Below, in pieces: positions 45,117-58,284 of a stretch of 64,000 nt of DNA. Every line of letters begins with the position of its first letter. Position 1 is the stretch's first letter. A model generated the notes under the pieces. That model was given only the letters and a program-made list of their open reading frames with translations, did not search any database and was not told where the DNA came from. The DNA is taken from the NCBI RefSeq assembly GCF_005930495.1, contig NZ_SJEX01000013.1, positions 1 through 64,000 of the forward strand. The letters run 5' to 3'. Position numbers and translations under genes: made by a program. Source of the stretch: Modestobacter excelsi. GTDB lineage: Bacteria; Actinomycetota; Actinomycetes; Mycobacteriales; Geodermatophilaceae.

Positions 45117-45530
45117 TCAGCTGACGGAGTACCCGCTGGCCTCCACCGCGGCGGCGCAGACGTCCTCGTCCTGCTGACCGGTGCCGCCGCTGCCGCCCAG
45201 GGCCCCGACCAGCTCCCCGTCGGAGTACACCGGCACCGCGCCGGTCTGCGGGGTGAACCGGCCGTGGGTCATCGCCGTCACCGCCGTGGCGAAGTTCGGC
45301 ATCGGCTCCATCTTCGCCTTCTGCGCGGCGCTGGGTGCGCCGTACGCGGCCGCCGTCCACGCCTTGCCCTGGGCCACGTCGGTGGAGATCCACGGGGCCC
45401 CGTCCATCCGGATCAGCGCCAGGAGGTGGCCGGCGGAGTCCATGACGGCGAAGGACATCGGGACGCCGAGCTTCGTGGACTCCTCGCGGGCGACCTGCAG
45501 CAGGGACAGGGCCTGGTCATGTGTGAGCAC
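45117..45530 (-). CDS. GlcG/HbpS-family heme-binding-like protein
   Basis: A 137-residue protein of the GlcG/HbpS fold: SFAVMDSAGHLLALIRMDGA, then WTAAAYGAPS, and the glycine-rich GELVGALGGSGGTGQQDEDV end. HbpS in Streptomyces binds heme and modulates a sensor kinase; other members are of unknown use. GTG 45530 was picked because it gives the family length. It lies 43 bases downstream of the kinase gene on the same strand, so the two may be co-transcribed. Confidence 0.87.
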   Translation of the reverse strand: MLTHDQALSLLQVAREESTKLGVPMSFAVMDSAGHLLALIRMDGAPWISTDVAQGKAWTAAAYGAPSAAQKAKMEPMPNFATAVTAMTHGRFTPQTGAVPVYSDGELVGALGGSGGTGQQDEDVCAAAVEASGYSVS

Positions 45531-45573
45531 CCGGCAACCCTCCACCGGTCCCGACGTCCGCGGCAACCCGGGG

Positions 45574-47535
45574 TCAGCCGCCGCCCCGGTCGCCCCGGCC
45601 ACCCTGGCCGGACCAGTCGCCGGCCGGCGCGGAGCTGCCGCCGTCCTCCGGCGGGACCACCGAGGAGCTCCCGGCGGACGCCGACCCGGCTGCCGAGGAC
45701 GACGGCGCAGCCTCGGACGAGGTCGGCGCGGGCGAGGACGTCGGCGCGCTCGAGCCGGCGTCCGACGCGGAGGTGGGGGCCGCGCTGTCGCCGGCGCTCT
45801 CCGACGGGGCGGCCGTGGGCGTGCTGCCGGTGGGGGTGCCGTCGGTGGGGGTGCCGTCGGTGGGGCTGCTGTCGGTGGGCGTGCCGTCCGCGGGACCGGT
45901 GCCCGTCGACCCGGCCTCGGTCGGGCTGCCCTGGACCGGGCTGCTCTCCGTCGGAGCCGCCGGGGCCGCCGTCCCGGGGGCGCTGTCCGTCGCCGGGGCG
46001 GGCACGGTGACGGTGTCCGGGACGGTGCCGGCGTCGCTGCCGGCGTCGCTGCCGGCGTCGCTGCCGGCGTCGCTGCCGGCGTCGCTGCCGGCGTCGCTGC
46101 CGGCGGCGGGCCGGGTGTCCGGCGCCTGCGTCGGCGGCGCGGCGACCCCGGTGACCCCGGTCGCCGGGACGTCCACGACGGGAGCGGACGAGCCGTCGGC
46201 GAAGAAGACCGTCACGGCGTCCCCCGCGTGCAGCGCACGGCCGATCGGGTCCAGCTGGGTGACGTGCCCGGGGGCGACGTCGGGCGCGTCCTGCGCCTGC
46301 CGGTCCACGGTCAGCCCCAACCCGGTCAGCTGGAGGGCGACGTCGTCGACCGGCCGCCCCACGTAGTCCTGACCGTCGAGCTCGATCGTCTGCTGCTGCT
46401 GCTGCTGCGCCGCGGTGCCGGACCGAGGCGGGTCGTCGTCGCCGAGCAGCCCCAGCCCGAGGACGCCGGCGATCCCGGCGAGCAGCGCGCAGACGACCGG
46501 CAGCACCGTCCGCAGCCGCCGCCGTGAGCCCGCCGGCGGCCGGTGCCGCGCGACCGCCGGTCGCGCGACCAGCGGGACCGCCCGGGTGCGTGCCGGGTCG
46601 TCGAGCGGGCGCCCGGCCCGGACCCGGTCGATCGCGGCCACGAACGCGTCGCCGTCCGGGATGCGCGAGCCGGGGTCCTTGGCCACGGCCTCGTCGACGA
46701 GCTCGCGGAGCCCGGCCGGCAGGTCGTCGGGCAGCGGTTCGGGCTCCTCGTTGACCTGCTTGAGCGCGACCGTCACGGGGTTGTCCCCGTCGAAGGCCGG
46801 CTCGCCGGTCAAGCACTCGTAGCCGACCAGACCGAGGGAGTACACGTCGCTGGCCGGGGTGGGTTGCTCGCCCACCGCGATCTCCGGGGACAGGTACTGC
46901 GGCGTGCCCAGCACCTGCCCGGCCTCGGTGAGCGGGACGCTCCCCGCCGACCAGGCGATGCCGAAGTCGGTGATCTTCACCTGCTCGTCCGGGCCGACGA
47001 GGATGTTGCCCGGCTTGACGTCGCGGTGGACCAGACCGACGTGGTGGGCCTCGGCGAGGGCGACGGCGGTCTGCCGCAGCACCGACAGCGTCGCCTCGGG
47101 GCTGAGCGGCCCCTCCTCGCGCAGCAGCGTGGACAGCGGCGCGCCCTGCACGAGCTCCATCACCAGGTAGGCCAGGTGCTCGCCGTCCCGCTCGGACGTC
47201 ACCTCGCCGTAGTCGTAGACGGCGGCGATGTTGGGGTGGCTCAGCGCTGCGGCGTGCGTGGCCTCGGCCCGGAACCGGGCGAGGAAGGTCGGGTCGCCGC
47301 TGTACTCGCTGTGCAGCAGCTTGACCGCGACCGGCCGGCCGAGCAGGACGTCCCGGCCGCGCCAGACCTCGCCCATCCCGCCCGAGGCGATCAGCGAGTC
47401 CAGCTCGTAGCGGTCGTTGAGCACCCGCCTGCCCGGCTCGTCCACGCGGTCGGTTCCCCCGTCCCCTCCGGTCGGCTGCCGCCGACCGGGTCCGGGACCC
47501 CGCCGACTGCGTCCGCCGTCTCCCTGGGTCCCCAC
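45574..47535 (-). CDS. PknB-type Ser/Thr kinase with one PASTA domain
   Basis: A 653-residue membrane kinase. Kinase domain about 40–310: ASGGMGEVWRG loop, VAVKLL Lys, HRDVKPGNILV catalytic loop, DFGIAW, and SPEIAVG in place of APE. One transmembrane helix lies near 345–370 (VLPVVCALLAGIAGVLGLGL). One PASTA domain follows (DYVGRPVDDVALQLTGLGL...), then a long Pro/Ser/Thr/Asp outer tail with GSDA and DGTPT repeats. Usual PknB has several PASTA units; here the low-complexity tail replaces them. Confidence 0.92.
   Translation of the reverse strand: MGTQGDGGRSRRGPGPGRRQPTGGDGGTDRVDEPGRRVLNDRYELDSLIASGGMGEVWRGRDVLLGRPVAVKLLHSEYSGDPTFLARFRAEATHAAALSHPNIAAVYDYGEVTSERDGEHLAYLVMELVQGAPLSTLLREEGPLSPEATLSVLRQTAVALAEAHHVGLVHRDVKPGNILVGPDEQVKITDFGIAWSAGSVPLTEAGQVLGTPQYLSPEIAVGEQPTPASDVYSLGLVGYECLTGEPAFDGDNPVTVALKQVNEEPEPLPDDLPAGLRELVDEAVAKDPGSRIPDGDAFVAAIDRVRAGRPLDDPARTRAVPLVARPAVARHRPPAGSRRRLRTVLPVVCALLAGIAGVLGLGLLGDDDPPRSGTAAQQQQQQTIELDGQDYVGRPVDDVALQLTGLGLTVDRQAQDAPDVAPGHVTQLDPIGRALHAGDAVTVFFADGSSAPVVDVPATGVTGVAAPPTQAPDTRPAAGSDAGSDAGSDAGSDAGSDAGSDAGTVPDTVTVPAPATDSAPGTAAPAAPTESSPVQGSPTEAGSTGTGPADGTPTDSSPTDGTPTDGTPTGSTPTAAPSESAGDSAAPTSASDAGSSAPTSSPAPTSSEAAPSSSAAGSASAGSSSVVPPEDGGSSAPAGDWSGQGGRGDRGGG
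46027..46098. repeat. six 12-base tandem repeats inside the kinase gene
   Basis: The unit GCCGGCGTCGCT occurs six times in register, encoding (GSDA)6 on the minus strand. A second 15-base repeat (GTCGGTGGGGGTGCC-like, about 45835–45890) encodes DGTPT-like units, and a six-Gln CTG run lies near 46391. These can change length by slippage without frameshift. Confidence 0.92.
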
Positions 47536-47615
47536 TGGGCCCCCTCGCTACACCTCCCGGCGCGCACGGAACGGTTCCGGCCGGCACCCGAGCGCCGTGC
47601 CGGAGCCGTCCCGGC

Positions 47616-48218
47616 TCAGGTGGCGTCGAGCGGACGCAGCCTCGGCGAGGTCGCCCGGACCTGAGCGGCCGCGAGCAGGCCGATGACGGCCAGGGCGTTG
47701 CGGACCTTGCCGTCGAAGACCCACTGCACCGCCTCGGCCAGCGGCACCCGCTCGACGGTCATGTCCAGCTCCTCGTGCTCCACCACGAACCCGTCGGGTC
47801 GGGTGACGTCCGACAGCCCCTCGGCGAGGTAGAGCAGCACCAGCTCGTCGCAGAAGCCGGGCGAGGGGTGCTGGGTCACCAGCAGCGACCACTTCTCCGC
47901 GGCCAGCTGGGTCTCCTCGGCCAGCTCGCGGCGGGCGCTGTCGACCGGCGGCTCGTCGTCGACGTCCCGGAGCCCGGCGGGCAGCTCCCACAGGTGCTCG
48001 CCGATGGCGTGCCGGTACTGGCGCACCATCACGACCCGGTCCTCGTCGTCGAGGGCGACGATGCCGACCGCACCCGGGTGGTGCACGACCTCCCGGACGC
48101 TGGTCCCGCCGCCGGGCATCGCTACGGTGTCCTTGCGCAGCGAGATGATCCGGCCGGTGTAGACCTCCTCCGACGCCACGACCTCGTACTCGTGCGGGCC
48201 GTCCACGGTCTCGGTCAT
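47616..48218 (-). CDS. NUDIX hydrolase (ADP-ribose pyrophosphatase-like)
   Basis: A 200-residue NUDIX enzyme. The Nudix helix reads ...EPPVDSARRELAEETQLAA, with the REL-x-EE core intact and one extra residue before it. The ADPRase-like WELPAGLRD and SPGFCDELVLLYLAEGL blocks are present. It is next to pyrG as in other actinobacteria (Rv1700 position). Probable substrate: ADP-ribose. Confidence 0.91.
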   Translation of the reverse strand: MTETVDGPHEYEVVASEEVYTGRIISLRKDTVAMPGGGTSVREVVHHPGAVGIVALDDEDRVVMVRQYRHAIGEHLWELPAGLRDVDDEPPVDSARRELAEETQLAAEKWSLLVTQHPSPGFCDELVLLYLAEGLSDVTRPDGFVVEHEELDMTVERVPLAEAVQWVFDGKVRNALAVIGLLAAAQVRATSPRLRPLDAT

Positions 48219-48221
48219 CTG

Positions 48222-52307
<4,086 letters not shown>

Positions 52308-52311
<4 letters not shown>

Positions 52312-53465
52312 CGGGAGCGCCCGGCCGGCCCGAGCAGCTCGGAGTACAGCTCGACCAGCTGCTGGGCGGTGGCCGCCTCGTCCGGCCAGGTGGCCGCCTG
52401 CCGCGGGCCGGCGGCGCACAGCCGCCCGGTGAGCTCTGGGTCGCTGAGCACGGCGGTCACCGCCGTGGCCAGGGCCGCGGCGTCGCCGGCCGGGACCAGT
52501 GACGCGGCGTCCCCGACGAGTTCCGGGATGCCCCCGACGGCGGTGGCGACCAGCGGCGTCCCGGCGCGCAGCGCCTCCTGGGCGGTGAGCGAGCGGGCCT
52601 CCCACACCGAGGGCAGCACGCAGACGTCGGCCGCGCCGAGCAGGTCGGCGACGTCGCTGCGCCGGCCGAGCAGGGTCACCGGCAGCTGATCGGCGCCGAT
52701 CCGGGCGGCCAGCTCGTCGTGCAGCGGCCCGTCCCCGGCGATGACGACCAGCGGTGCCGGCCGCAGCCGCCCGTCGGCCGTCCAGGCGGCGACCGCGTCG
52801 AGCAGCACGTCGTAGCCCTTCTGCGGGTGCAGCCGGCCGACCGCGACGACCAGCGCCCGGCGGTCGTCGTCCAGCCCGAGCGCGCGGCGCACGTCCGGCC
52901 GGGAGCGCTGGGCCGGCGGCAGCGGCGGGGCGGCCACCGGCGCGACCCGCACGTCGCGGGCGCCGAGCCGGCGGGCGTTCTCGGCCAGGTCGGCCGAGGC
53001 GGCCAGGACGACGTCGGCGCCGCGGATGGTGGCCGCCTCGGCGACCCGCAGCAGCCGGCGCTCCGCCCCGCCGCCCGAGGGGAGGGCGTTGTGCAGCGTG
53101 AGCACCAGCGGCCGGTCGCGCTCCCCCGCCAGTCGCCGTGCGGCCGCGGCGACCAGGCCGGCGCGCAGCCCGTGCGCGTGGACGAGGTCCGCGCCTGCGG
53201 TGGCCCGGCGCAGCGCGGCCACCGCGCGCACGTCGGCCGCCGGCGCGAGGCCGGCGGAGATGCCGACCGGCCGGAAGTCCGCACCGGTGGCGGTGAAGGC
53301 GAACAGCTCCTCGGTGGCCCGCGGTCCGCACACCCGCACCGAGGCGCCGGCGCGGCCCAGCGGGGCCAGCAGCGAGCGCAGGTGGGTGCCGACCCCGCCG
53401 GTGCTGGTGGCCAGCACCTCGGCGACCCGGCGGTCGGCGAGCAGACGCCGGTCCGGCTCAGACAC
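52308..53465 (-). CDS. GT4-family glycosyltransferase
   Basis: A 385-residue GT-B glycosyltransferase. N-terminal STGGVGTHLRSLLAPLGRAG is the acceptor-side glycine loop. The C-terminal block LVVAVGRLHPQKGYDVLLDA and the donor-binding PSVWEARSLTAQEALRAGTP (E-x7-E type) are clear. It transfers a sugar from a nucleotide donor to a lipid or polysaccharide. It overlaps MurJ and the membrane protein, so all three are coupled. Confidence 0.9.
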
Positions 53466-55101
53466 CCGCCACCTCCGTCCTCCCCGCGTGCCGCAGCCCG
53501 GTCACGGCCGCGAGCAGCGGCCGCCGGGAGGTCCCCATCATGACCGCCGCCGCGACCACCAGCACCACTCCGCCGGCCAGCGCGCCGGTGCCGATCGCGG
53601 TGAGCACCCCACCCTGGGGCACCGGGTCCGCGCCCAGCGCCCGGGCGGTCAGCAGCCCGGCCGCACCGGCCAGCACCGCGGCGAGCAGCGCCGGCAGCCC
53701 GGTGCGCGCGGCACCGGCGAGCGCGTCGGCGCCGGCCTCGCGGGCGACGACGACCAGCAGGGCGAGCCCGGCGACGGTGACGCCGATGCTGTGGCCGGCG
53801 GCCAGCGCCAGAGCCCGGTCCGCCGCCGGCAGCGCGTCGGCGAGCACCAGGTCGGCGACGACGGCGGCCAGCCAGCCCCCGGCGACGCAGGCGGTGGGCG
53901 ACCGCCACAGCCCGCGGGCGTAGAGCGCCCGGGACAGCAGCGCCACCAGACCGTAGCCCAGCAGGCCGGGGGCGAACGCGGCGATGGTCGGCGCCAGCGC
54001 GGCCGCCCGGTCGGCGTCCTCGGCGGAGGCCAGGAAGACCCGGGCCAGCGGCCCTGAGACGGCCACCAGGCCGGCCGCGGCGACCGCGCTGCCCACCAGC
54101 GTGAGCACGGCGGCCGGGGCCAGTGTCCGCGCGTACCCCACCTCGTCGCCGAGCCCGGACCGCTCGCTGAGCCCTGGGTAGACCGAGGTGGCCAACGGCA
54201 CGGCCAGCGCCGCCCACGGCAGCAGGAACACCGTCATCCCGGCGAAGTAGACGACCTGGGTGCCGTCCGGCGCGCCGGCGTTGGCCAGCCGGATCGCCAC
54301 CACGGCGACCAGCTGCTGTCCGGCCAGGGTGAGCACCCCGGCCAGCGCCAGCCGGCGCACCCGCGGGGCGGCGCCGACCGGGAAGCGGAGCGCCGGGCGC
54401 AGGCCCAGCCGCAGGCCGCGCAGGGGCGCCAGCAGCGAGCCGGCGAGCGCGACCACGCCCAGCGTCGTCCCGATCCCGAGCACCAGCTCGGCGGGTGTGG
54501 ACAGGTCCGCGACGTCCCGGGCCCCGCCGGTGCCGGCGAACACCAGGTAGGACGCGGCGACGACCAGGGTGGACAGCAGCGGCGCCAGCGCCGGTCCGGC
54601 GAAGCGGCGGTGCGCCTGCAGGACGCCGGTGAGCACGACCGCGAGGCCGTACAGCACCACCTGCGGCGCGAACACGAGCAGGAAGCGGGCGGCCAGGTCG
54701 ACCTTCGCGGCGTCGGCGGGGTCGGCGGGGTCGCCGCCGAGCAGCGCGGCGGCGATCGGCCGGGCGAGCACCGCGAGCAGCGCGGCGAGCGGCACCAGCA
54801 CCAGCAGCGTCCAGCCGAGCAGCGCGTTCGCGGTGCGCCGGACCTGCTCCCGGTCCCCGGCCGCGATGCCGACGGCGAGCATCGGCACCACCAGGCTCGC
54901 CAGCGCGCCGCCGGCGACCACCTCGAAGACGATGTTGGGCACGTTGTTCGCGGCCTGGTACGTGTCGCCGGTGCTGTCCGCGCCGACGGCGTTGGTGAAC
55001 ACCACGGTGCGGCCGAACCCGGCGACCCGGGACAGCAGCGTGAGCACCGAGATCAGCAGCGCCGCACCGGCGGCACCGGCCGCGACGCGCCGGGCGGTCA
55101 C
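53458..55101 (-). CDS. MurJ/MviN-like lipid flippase
   Basis: A 547-residue membrane protein with about 14 helices of the MOP superfamily. The start LLISVLTLLSRVAGFGRTVV and the AANNVPNIVFEVVAGGALAS block are typical of MurJ. It may flip lipid II or another polyprenyl-linked intermediate. With a GT4 enzyme and an MraY-like gene beside it, a dedicated surface glycan is equally likely, and the main murJ is probably elsewhere. Hence no gene symbol. Confidence 0.88.
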   Translation of the reverse strand: MTARRVAAGAAGAALLISVLTLLSRVAGFGRTVVFTNAVGADSTGDTYQAANNVPNIVFEVVAGGALASLVVPMLAVGIAAGDREQVRRTANALLGWTLLVLVPLAALLAVLARPIAAALLGGDPADPADAAKVDLAARFLLVFAPQVVLYGLAVVLTGVLQAHRRFAGPALAPLLSTLVVAASYLVFAGTGGARDVADLSTPAELVLGIGTTLGVVALAGSLLAPLRGLRLGLRPALRFPVGAAPRVRRLALAGVLTLAGQQLVAVVAIRLANAGAPDGTQVVYFAGMTVFLLPWAALAVPLATSVYPGLSERSGLGDEVGYARTLAPAAVLTLVGSAVAAAGLVAVSGPLARVFLASAEDADRAAALAPTIAAFAPGLLGYGLVALLSRALYARGLWRSPTACVAGGWLAAVVADLVLADALPAADRALALAAGHSIGVTVAGLALLVVVAREAGADALAGAARTGLPALLAAVLAGAAGLLTARALGADPVPQGGVLTAIGTGALAGGVVLVVAAAVMMGTSRRPLLAAVTGLRHAGRTEVAGV

Positions 55102-55126
55102 CGCCGTCCGCCGCGGGGATGGCGGG

Positions 55127-55987
55127 TCACGCCGGGCGGCGGCCGAGCCGGTCGAGCTCCCTCAGCCCGGCGGTCGACTCGATGACCCGGGTGAAGCTGA
55201 CCTTCTCGCTGGCCAGGGTGAGCGCGGTGACCACGCCGAGCAGGCCGGCCCGGCTGCCCCGGCCGGGCAGGGCGGCCAGCCGGAGCCCGAGGAGCGCACC
55301 GACGGCGTTCGCGCCGCAGTCGCCGAGCATCACCCGCTCCCCCAGGTCGTCGGGGAGCACGCCGAGGGCCGCCCCCAGCGGGCCGGCGGCCAGGCCGCCG
55401 GCGGGCCCGCCGACCGTCGTCGCGGCCAGCAGGACGGCGGCCTTGCCGGCCCGGCCGGGGCGCAGGTCCAGCAGGTTGAGCAGGTTCGCGGTGCCGGCGA
55501 CCAGACCGGTGGTGAGGACGCCGTCGACGACCGCCGGCAGCCCGCCGCCCCGGCGGGTGAGCACCGCGGCGACGACACCGGCGGCGCCGATGCCGGCCAC
55601 CTTGACCGCACCGGCGGAGACCCGGCCCTGGCGGAGGGCCGCCAGGTGACCGGCCAGCCCCTTGTCCCCCGCCTGCTCGGGCCGGGCGCCGGCCAGGTCG
55701 TCGTACCCGCCGACCACCCCGGCCACCGAGCCGACGACGGCCGCGGCGGCCCGGTGACCGGTCGGTGCACCGGCCACCGCAGTGGCGGTGGCCGCGGTGG
55801 CCAGCACCGGCCCGCCGAGCAGGCTGACCGGGCGCCGGGCGTAGTTGGTGCGCTGCCAGGGCGCGCCGGCCGCCAGCGGGGCCAGGCGTGCGGCGCCGGC
55901 CAGCCCGGCCCGCGCGAGGAGCGCACCGGCGGCGGCGAGCGCCGTGCGCCGTCCGGCCGCGGCGGGCCGCGGCACGGCCCGGCTCAC
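55127..55987 (-). CDS. MraY/WecA-like polyprenyl-phosphate glycosyl-1-phosphate transferase
   Basis: A 286-residue membrane protein. SLLGGPVLA, the Asp pair in GGYDDLAGARPEQAGDKGLA, NLLNLLDLRPGRA and MLGDCGANAVGALLG follow the order of MraY/WecA enzymes, which load a sugar-phosphate onto undecaprenyl phosphate. It is shorter than MraY (about 360), lacking some helices. It precedes the MurJ-like gene by 25 bases. A route to a lipid-linked sugar is likely. Confidence 0.82.
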   Translation of the reverse strand: MSRAVPRPAAAGRRTALAAAGALLARAGLAGAARLAPLAAGAPWQRTNYARRPVSLLGGPVLATAATATAVAGAPTGHRAAAAVVGSVAGVVGGYDDLAGARPEQAGDKGLAGHLAALRQGRVSAGAVKVAGIGAAGVVAAVLTRRGGGLPAVVDGVLTTGLVAGTANLLNLLDLRPGRAGKAAVLLAATTVGGPAGGLAAGPLGAALGVLPDDLGERVMLGDCGANAVGALLGLRLAALPGRGSRAGLLGVVTALTLASEKVSFTRVIESTAGLRELDRLGRRPA

Positions 55988-56940
55988 GAGGCCGGCGGCG
56001 GGACCGGCTGGGTGTCCTCGCCCACGCCGTACTCGCCCGACGTGCCGCGCCGCTCGGCCGCCAGCGCCAGCACGGTGCTGATCCGGCCGGCCGGGGTGTC
56101 CACGTTGTCCACCGTCGACACGGCGGCCGAGGCCGTCCGGGCGCTGCGCACCGCCTCGACCAGGCCGCCGTCCCCGGCGGAGGCGAGGTCGCCGGCGACG
56201 ACGACGCCCGAGCCCTCGGTGTCCAGCGCGGTGGCCAGCTGCCCCAGCGCCGTCGTCCGGGCCTCGGCGGCCTCGCCGCCGGCGACCGTGCCGGAGGTGA
56301 GCACGACGGCCAGGTCGGCCGGGCTCACCGAGGAGGTGTCCTGGCTGAGCACGTCCAGCTCGGCCAGCCCGGCGAGCACGGTGGAGGTGTCCGTGGTGCT
56401 CGGCGGGATGCCGACGTCGGGGCTGCCCTCGCCGGGGACCATCAGCACCTGGGCGAGCACCGAGGCGACCAGCTCACCGACGTCGTCGGTCGCCGGCCGG
56501 GTCACCGTGGCGGGCACACCCGGGCCCGCCAGGTAGCTCTCGACCGTCCCGTCGGCGGAGGGGTCCGCGTAGGTGTCGGTGAGCCGGATGGTCCCGGTGA
56601 CCGTGGCCCCCGCACTGCCCAGCAACGCGGTCACGCCCTCGACCACCTCGGCGTCCAGGTCCGGGCTGGCCACGACGAGCACCACCCGCTGACCGACGAG
56701 GGTGTTCCCCACCAGGGTGGGGCCCACGGCCTCGTCGAAGCTGCCCACGTCGTCCAGCTGGGTCTGCAGCGTCTGCGTCTGGTCCTCCAGCGACCGCTTG
56801 TCGTCCTGGAGCGCGGTGACCTGGCCCTGCAGGTTGTCCGTCAGCGGGCCGTTGAGCTGGGTGGTGCCGATGACGATCCCCAGCGCCACCGCGAGGAACA
56901 CCGCGATCAGCGAGACGAGGTGGTAGCGGAAGTCGATCAC
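55984..56940 (-). CDS. mctB: MctB/SteB-like copper transport and cell division protein
   Basis: A 318-residue protein. One N-terminal membrane helix (LVSLIAVFLAVALGIVIGTT), a coiled-coil (ALQDDKRSLEDQTQTLQTQL), then an outer alpha/beta domain. It matches Rv1698 (MctB, outer channel linked to copper) and corynebacterial SteB. Coupled by 4 bases to steA upstream and to the MraY-like gene downstream. Confidence 0.92.
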   Translation of the reverse strand: MIDFRYHLVSLIAVFLAVALGIVIGTTQLNGPLTDNLQGQVTALQDDKRSLEDQTQTLQTQLDDVGSFDEAVGPTLVGNTLVGQRVVLVVASPDLDAEVVEGVTALLGSAGATVTGTIRLTDTYADPSADGTVESYLAGPGVPATVTRPATDDVGELVASVLAQVLMVPGEGSPDVGIPPSTTDTSTVLAGLAELDVLSQDTSSVSPADLAVVLTSGTVAGGEAAEARTTALGQLATALDTEGSGVVVAGDLASAGDGGLVEAVRSARTASAAVSTVDNVDTPAGRISTVLALAAERRGTSGEYGVGEDTQPVPPPAS

Positions 56941-58121
56941 GTGAAGAGGTTCTCCAGCCAGAACACGAAGCTGTCCCATTGGTCGACGAGCAGGTCGAAG
57001 TAGATGTGGCTGGCCGTGGACACCGCCAGCGCGGCGACGATCGAGGCCAGCGCGGCGAGCACCAGCAGGACCAGCGCGAGGGTCGAGATGCGGCTGCGGT
57101 AGAGCCGGCTGACGCCCTTGGCGTCGACCAGCTTGCCGCCGAGCCGGAGCCGGGTGAGGAAGGTCGAGGCCATGCCGCCCCGGCCCTTGTCCAGGAACTC
57201 GATCAGGGTGGCGTGGGTGCCGACGGCGACGATCAGCGAGGCGCCCTTCTCGTCGGCGAGCAGCATCGCGATGTCCTCGCTGGTGGCCGACGCCGGGAAG
57301 GTGATCGCCTCGACCCCGAGGTCGAGCACCCGCTGCAGGCCGGGGGCGCGGCCGTCGGCGTAGGCGTGCACGACGACCTCGGCCCCGCAGCGCAGCACCG
57401 AGTCGCTCACCGAGTCCATGTCGCCGATGATCATGTCCGGCTGGTAGCCGGCCTCGATCAGCGCGTCGGCGCCGCCGTCGACGCCGACGAGCACCGGCCG
57501 GTAGTCGCGGATGTAGGGCCGCAGCGCCTGCAGGTCCTCCTTGTAGTCGTAGCCCCGGACCACGACCAGCACGTGCCGGCCCTCGATCTGGGTCGCCACG
57601 TCGGGCACGCCCACCCCGTCGAGCAGCAGCGCGCGCTCGCGCTTCATGTACTCCATGGTGTTGGCCGCGAAGGCCTCCAGCTGCACCGACAGCCCGGCCC
57701 GCGCCTCGGCCATCGCCTCCGCGACGGTCTCCGGCGTCTGCTGGACCCCCTCGGCGACGACCGTGTCCCCGGCGAACACCTGGTTGCCCTCGATGCGGAG
57801 CTCCACCCCCTCCTTGACCCGGGTGAAGACCTCCTTGCCGACGCCGTCGACGAGTGGGATGCCGGCGTCGACGAGGATCCCGGGGCCGAGGTTGGGGTAG
57901 CGGCCGGAGGTGCTCGGCGCGGCGTTGACCACCGCGGCGACCTTGCAGGCCACCAGCGAGTCGGCGCTCACCCGGTCGACGTCGACGTGGTCGATGACCG
58001 CGATGTCGCCCGGCCGGAGCCGTTTGGTCAGGTTCTTCGTCCGCCGGTCGAGACGCGCGGTGCCGGCGACGCCGGGGGCCGTCTCGGTCGCTCGTCCGCG
58101 CCGCAGGGTGCCGATGCGCAT
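56937..58121 (-). CDS. steA: SteA-like cytokinesis protein
   Basis: A 394-residue protein. N-terminal RTKNLTKRLRPGDIAVIDHV; the thiamine-pyrophosphokinase-like core GVDGGADALIEAGYQPDMII, then GDMDSVSD; a C-terminal membrane helix (LALVLLVLAALASIVAALAV). Homologue of Rv1697; in Corynebacterium SteA acts with SteB in cell separation. ATG 58121. First gene of the leftward steA–mctB run. Confidence 0.92.
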   Translation of the reverse strand: MRIGTLRRGRATETAPGVAGTARLDRRTKNLTKRLRPGDIAVIDHVDVDRVSADSLVACKVAAVVNAAPSTSGRYPNLGPGILVDAGIPLVDGVGKEVFTRVKEGVELRIEGNQVFAGDTVVAEGVQQTPETVAEAMAEARAGLSVQLEAFAANTMEYMKRERALLLDGVGVPDVATQIEGRHVLVVVRGYDYKEDLQALRPYIRDYRPVLVGVDGGADALIEAGYQPDMIIGDMDSVSDSVLRCGAEVVVHAYADGRAPGLQRVLDLGVEAITFPASATSEDIAMLLADEKGASLIVAVGTHATLIEFLDKGRGGMASTFLTRLRLGGKLVDAKGVSRLYRSRISTLALVLLVLAALASIVAALAVSTASHIYFDLLVDQWDSFVFWLENLFT

Positions 58122-58284
58122 GGTCGCGATGCTCCCACGGGCTCCAGGGCCGGCGGACCCGACGCGCGACAGCGACGGACCGATCACACTCGGTGAACGA
58201 CACCACATCCGGCCCGAATTGAGACGTGTCGCACCGGGTGTCGCTGTCCGGGGACCGGACCGTCCCGTCACTAGCGTGACTGGT

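Noticed and set aside
46385-46410. CTG run considered as a regulatory repeat
   Set aside because: It is a poly-Gln stretch inside the kinase gene in frame; no independent signal.
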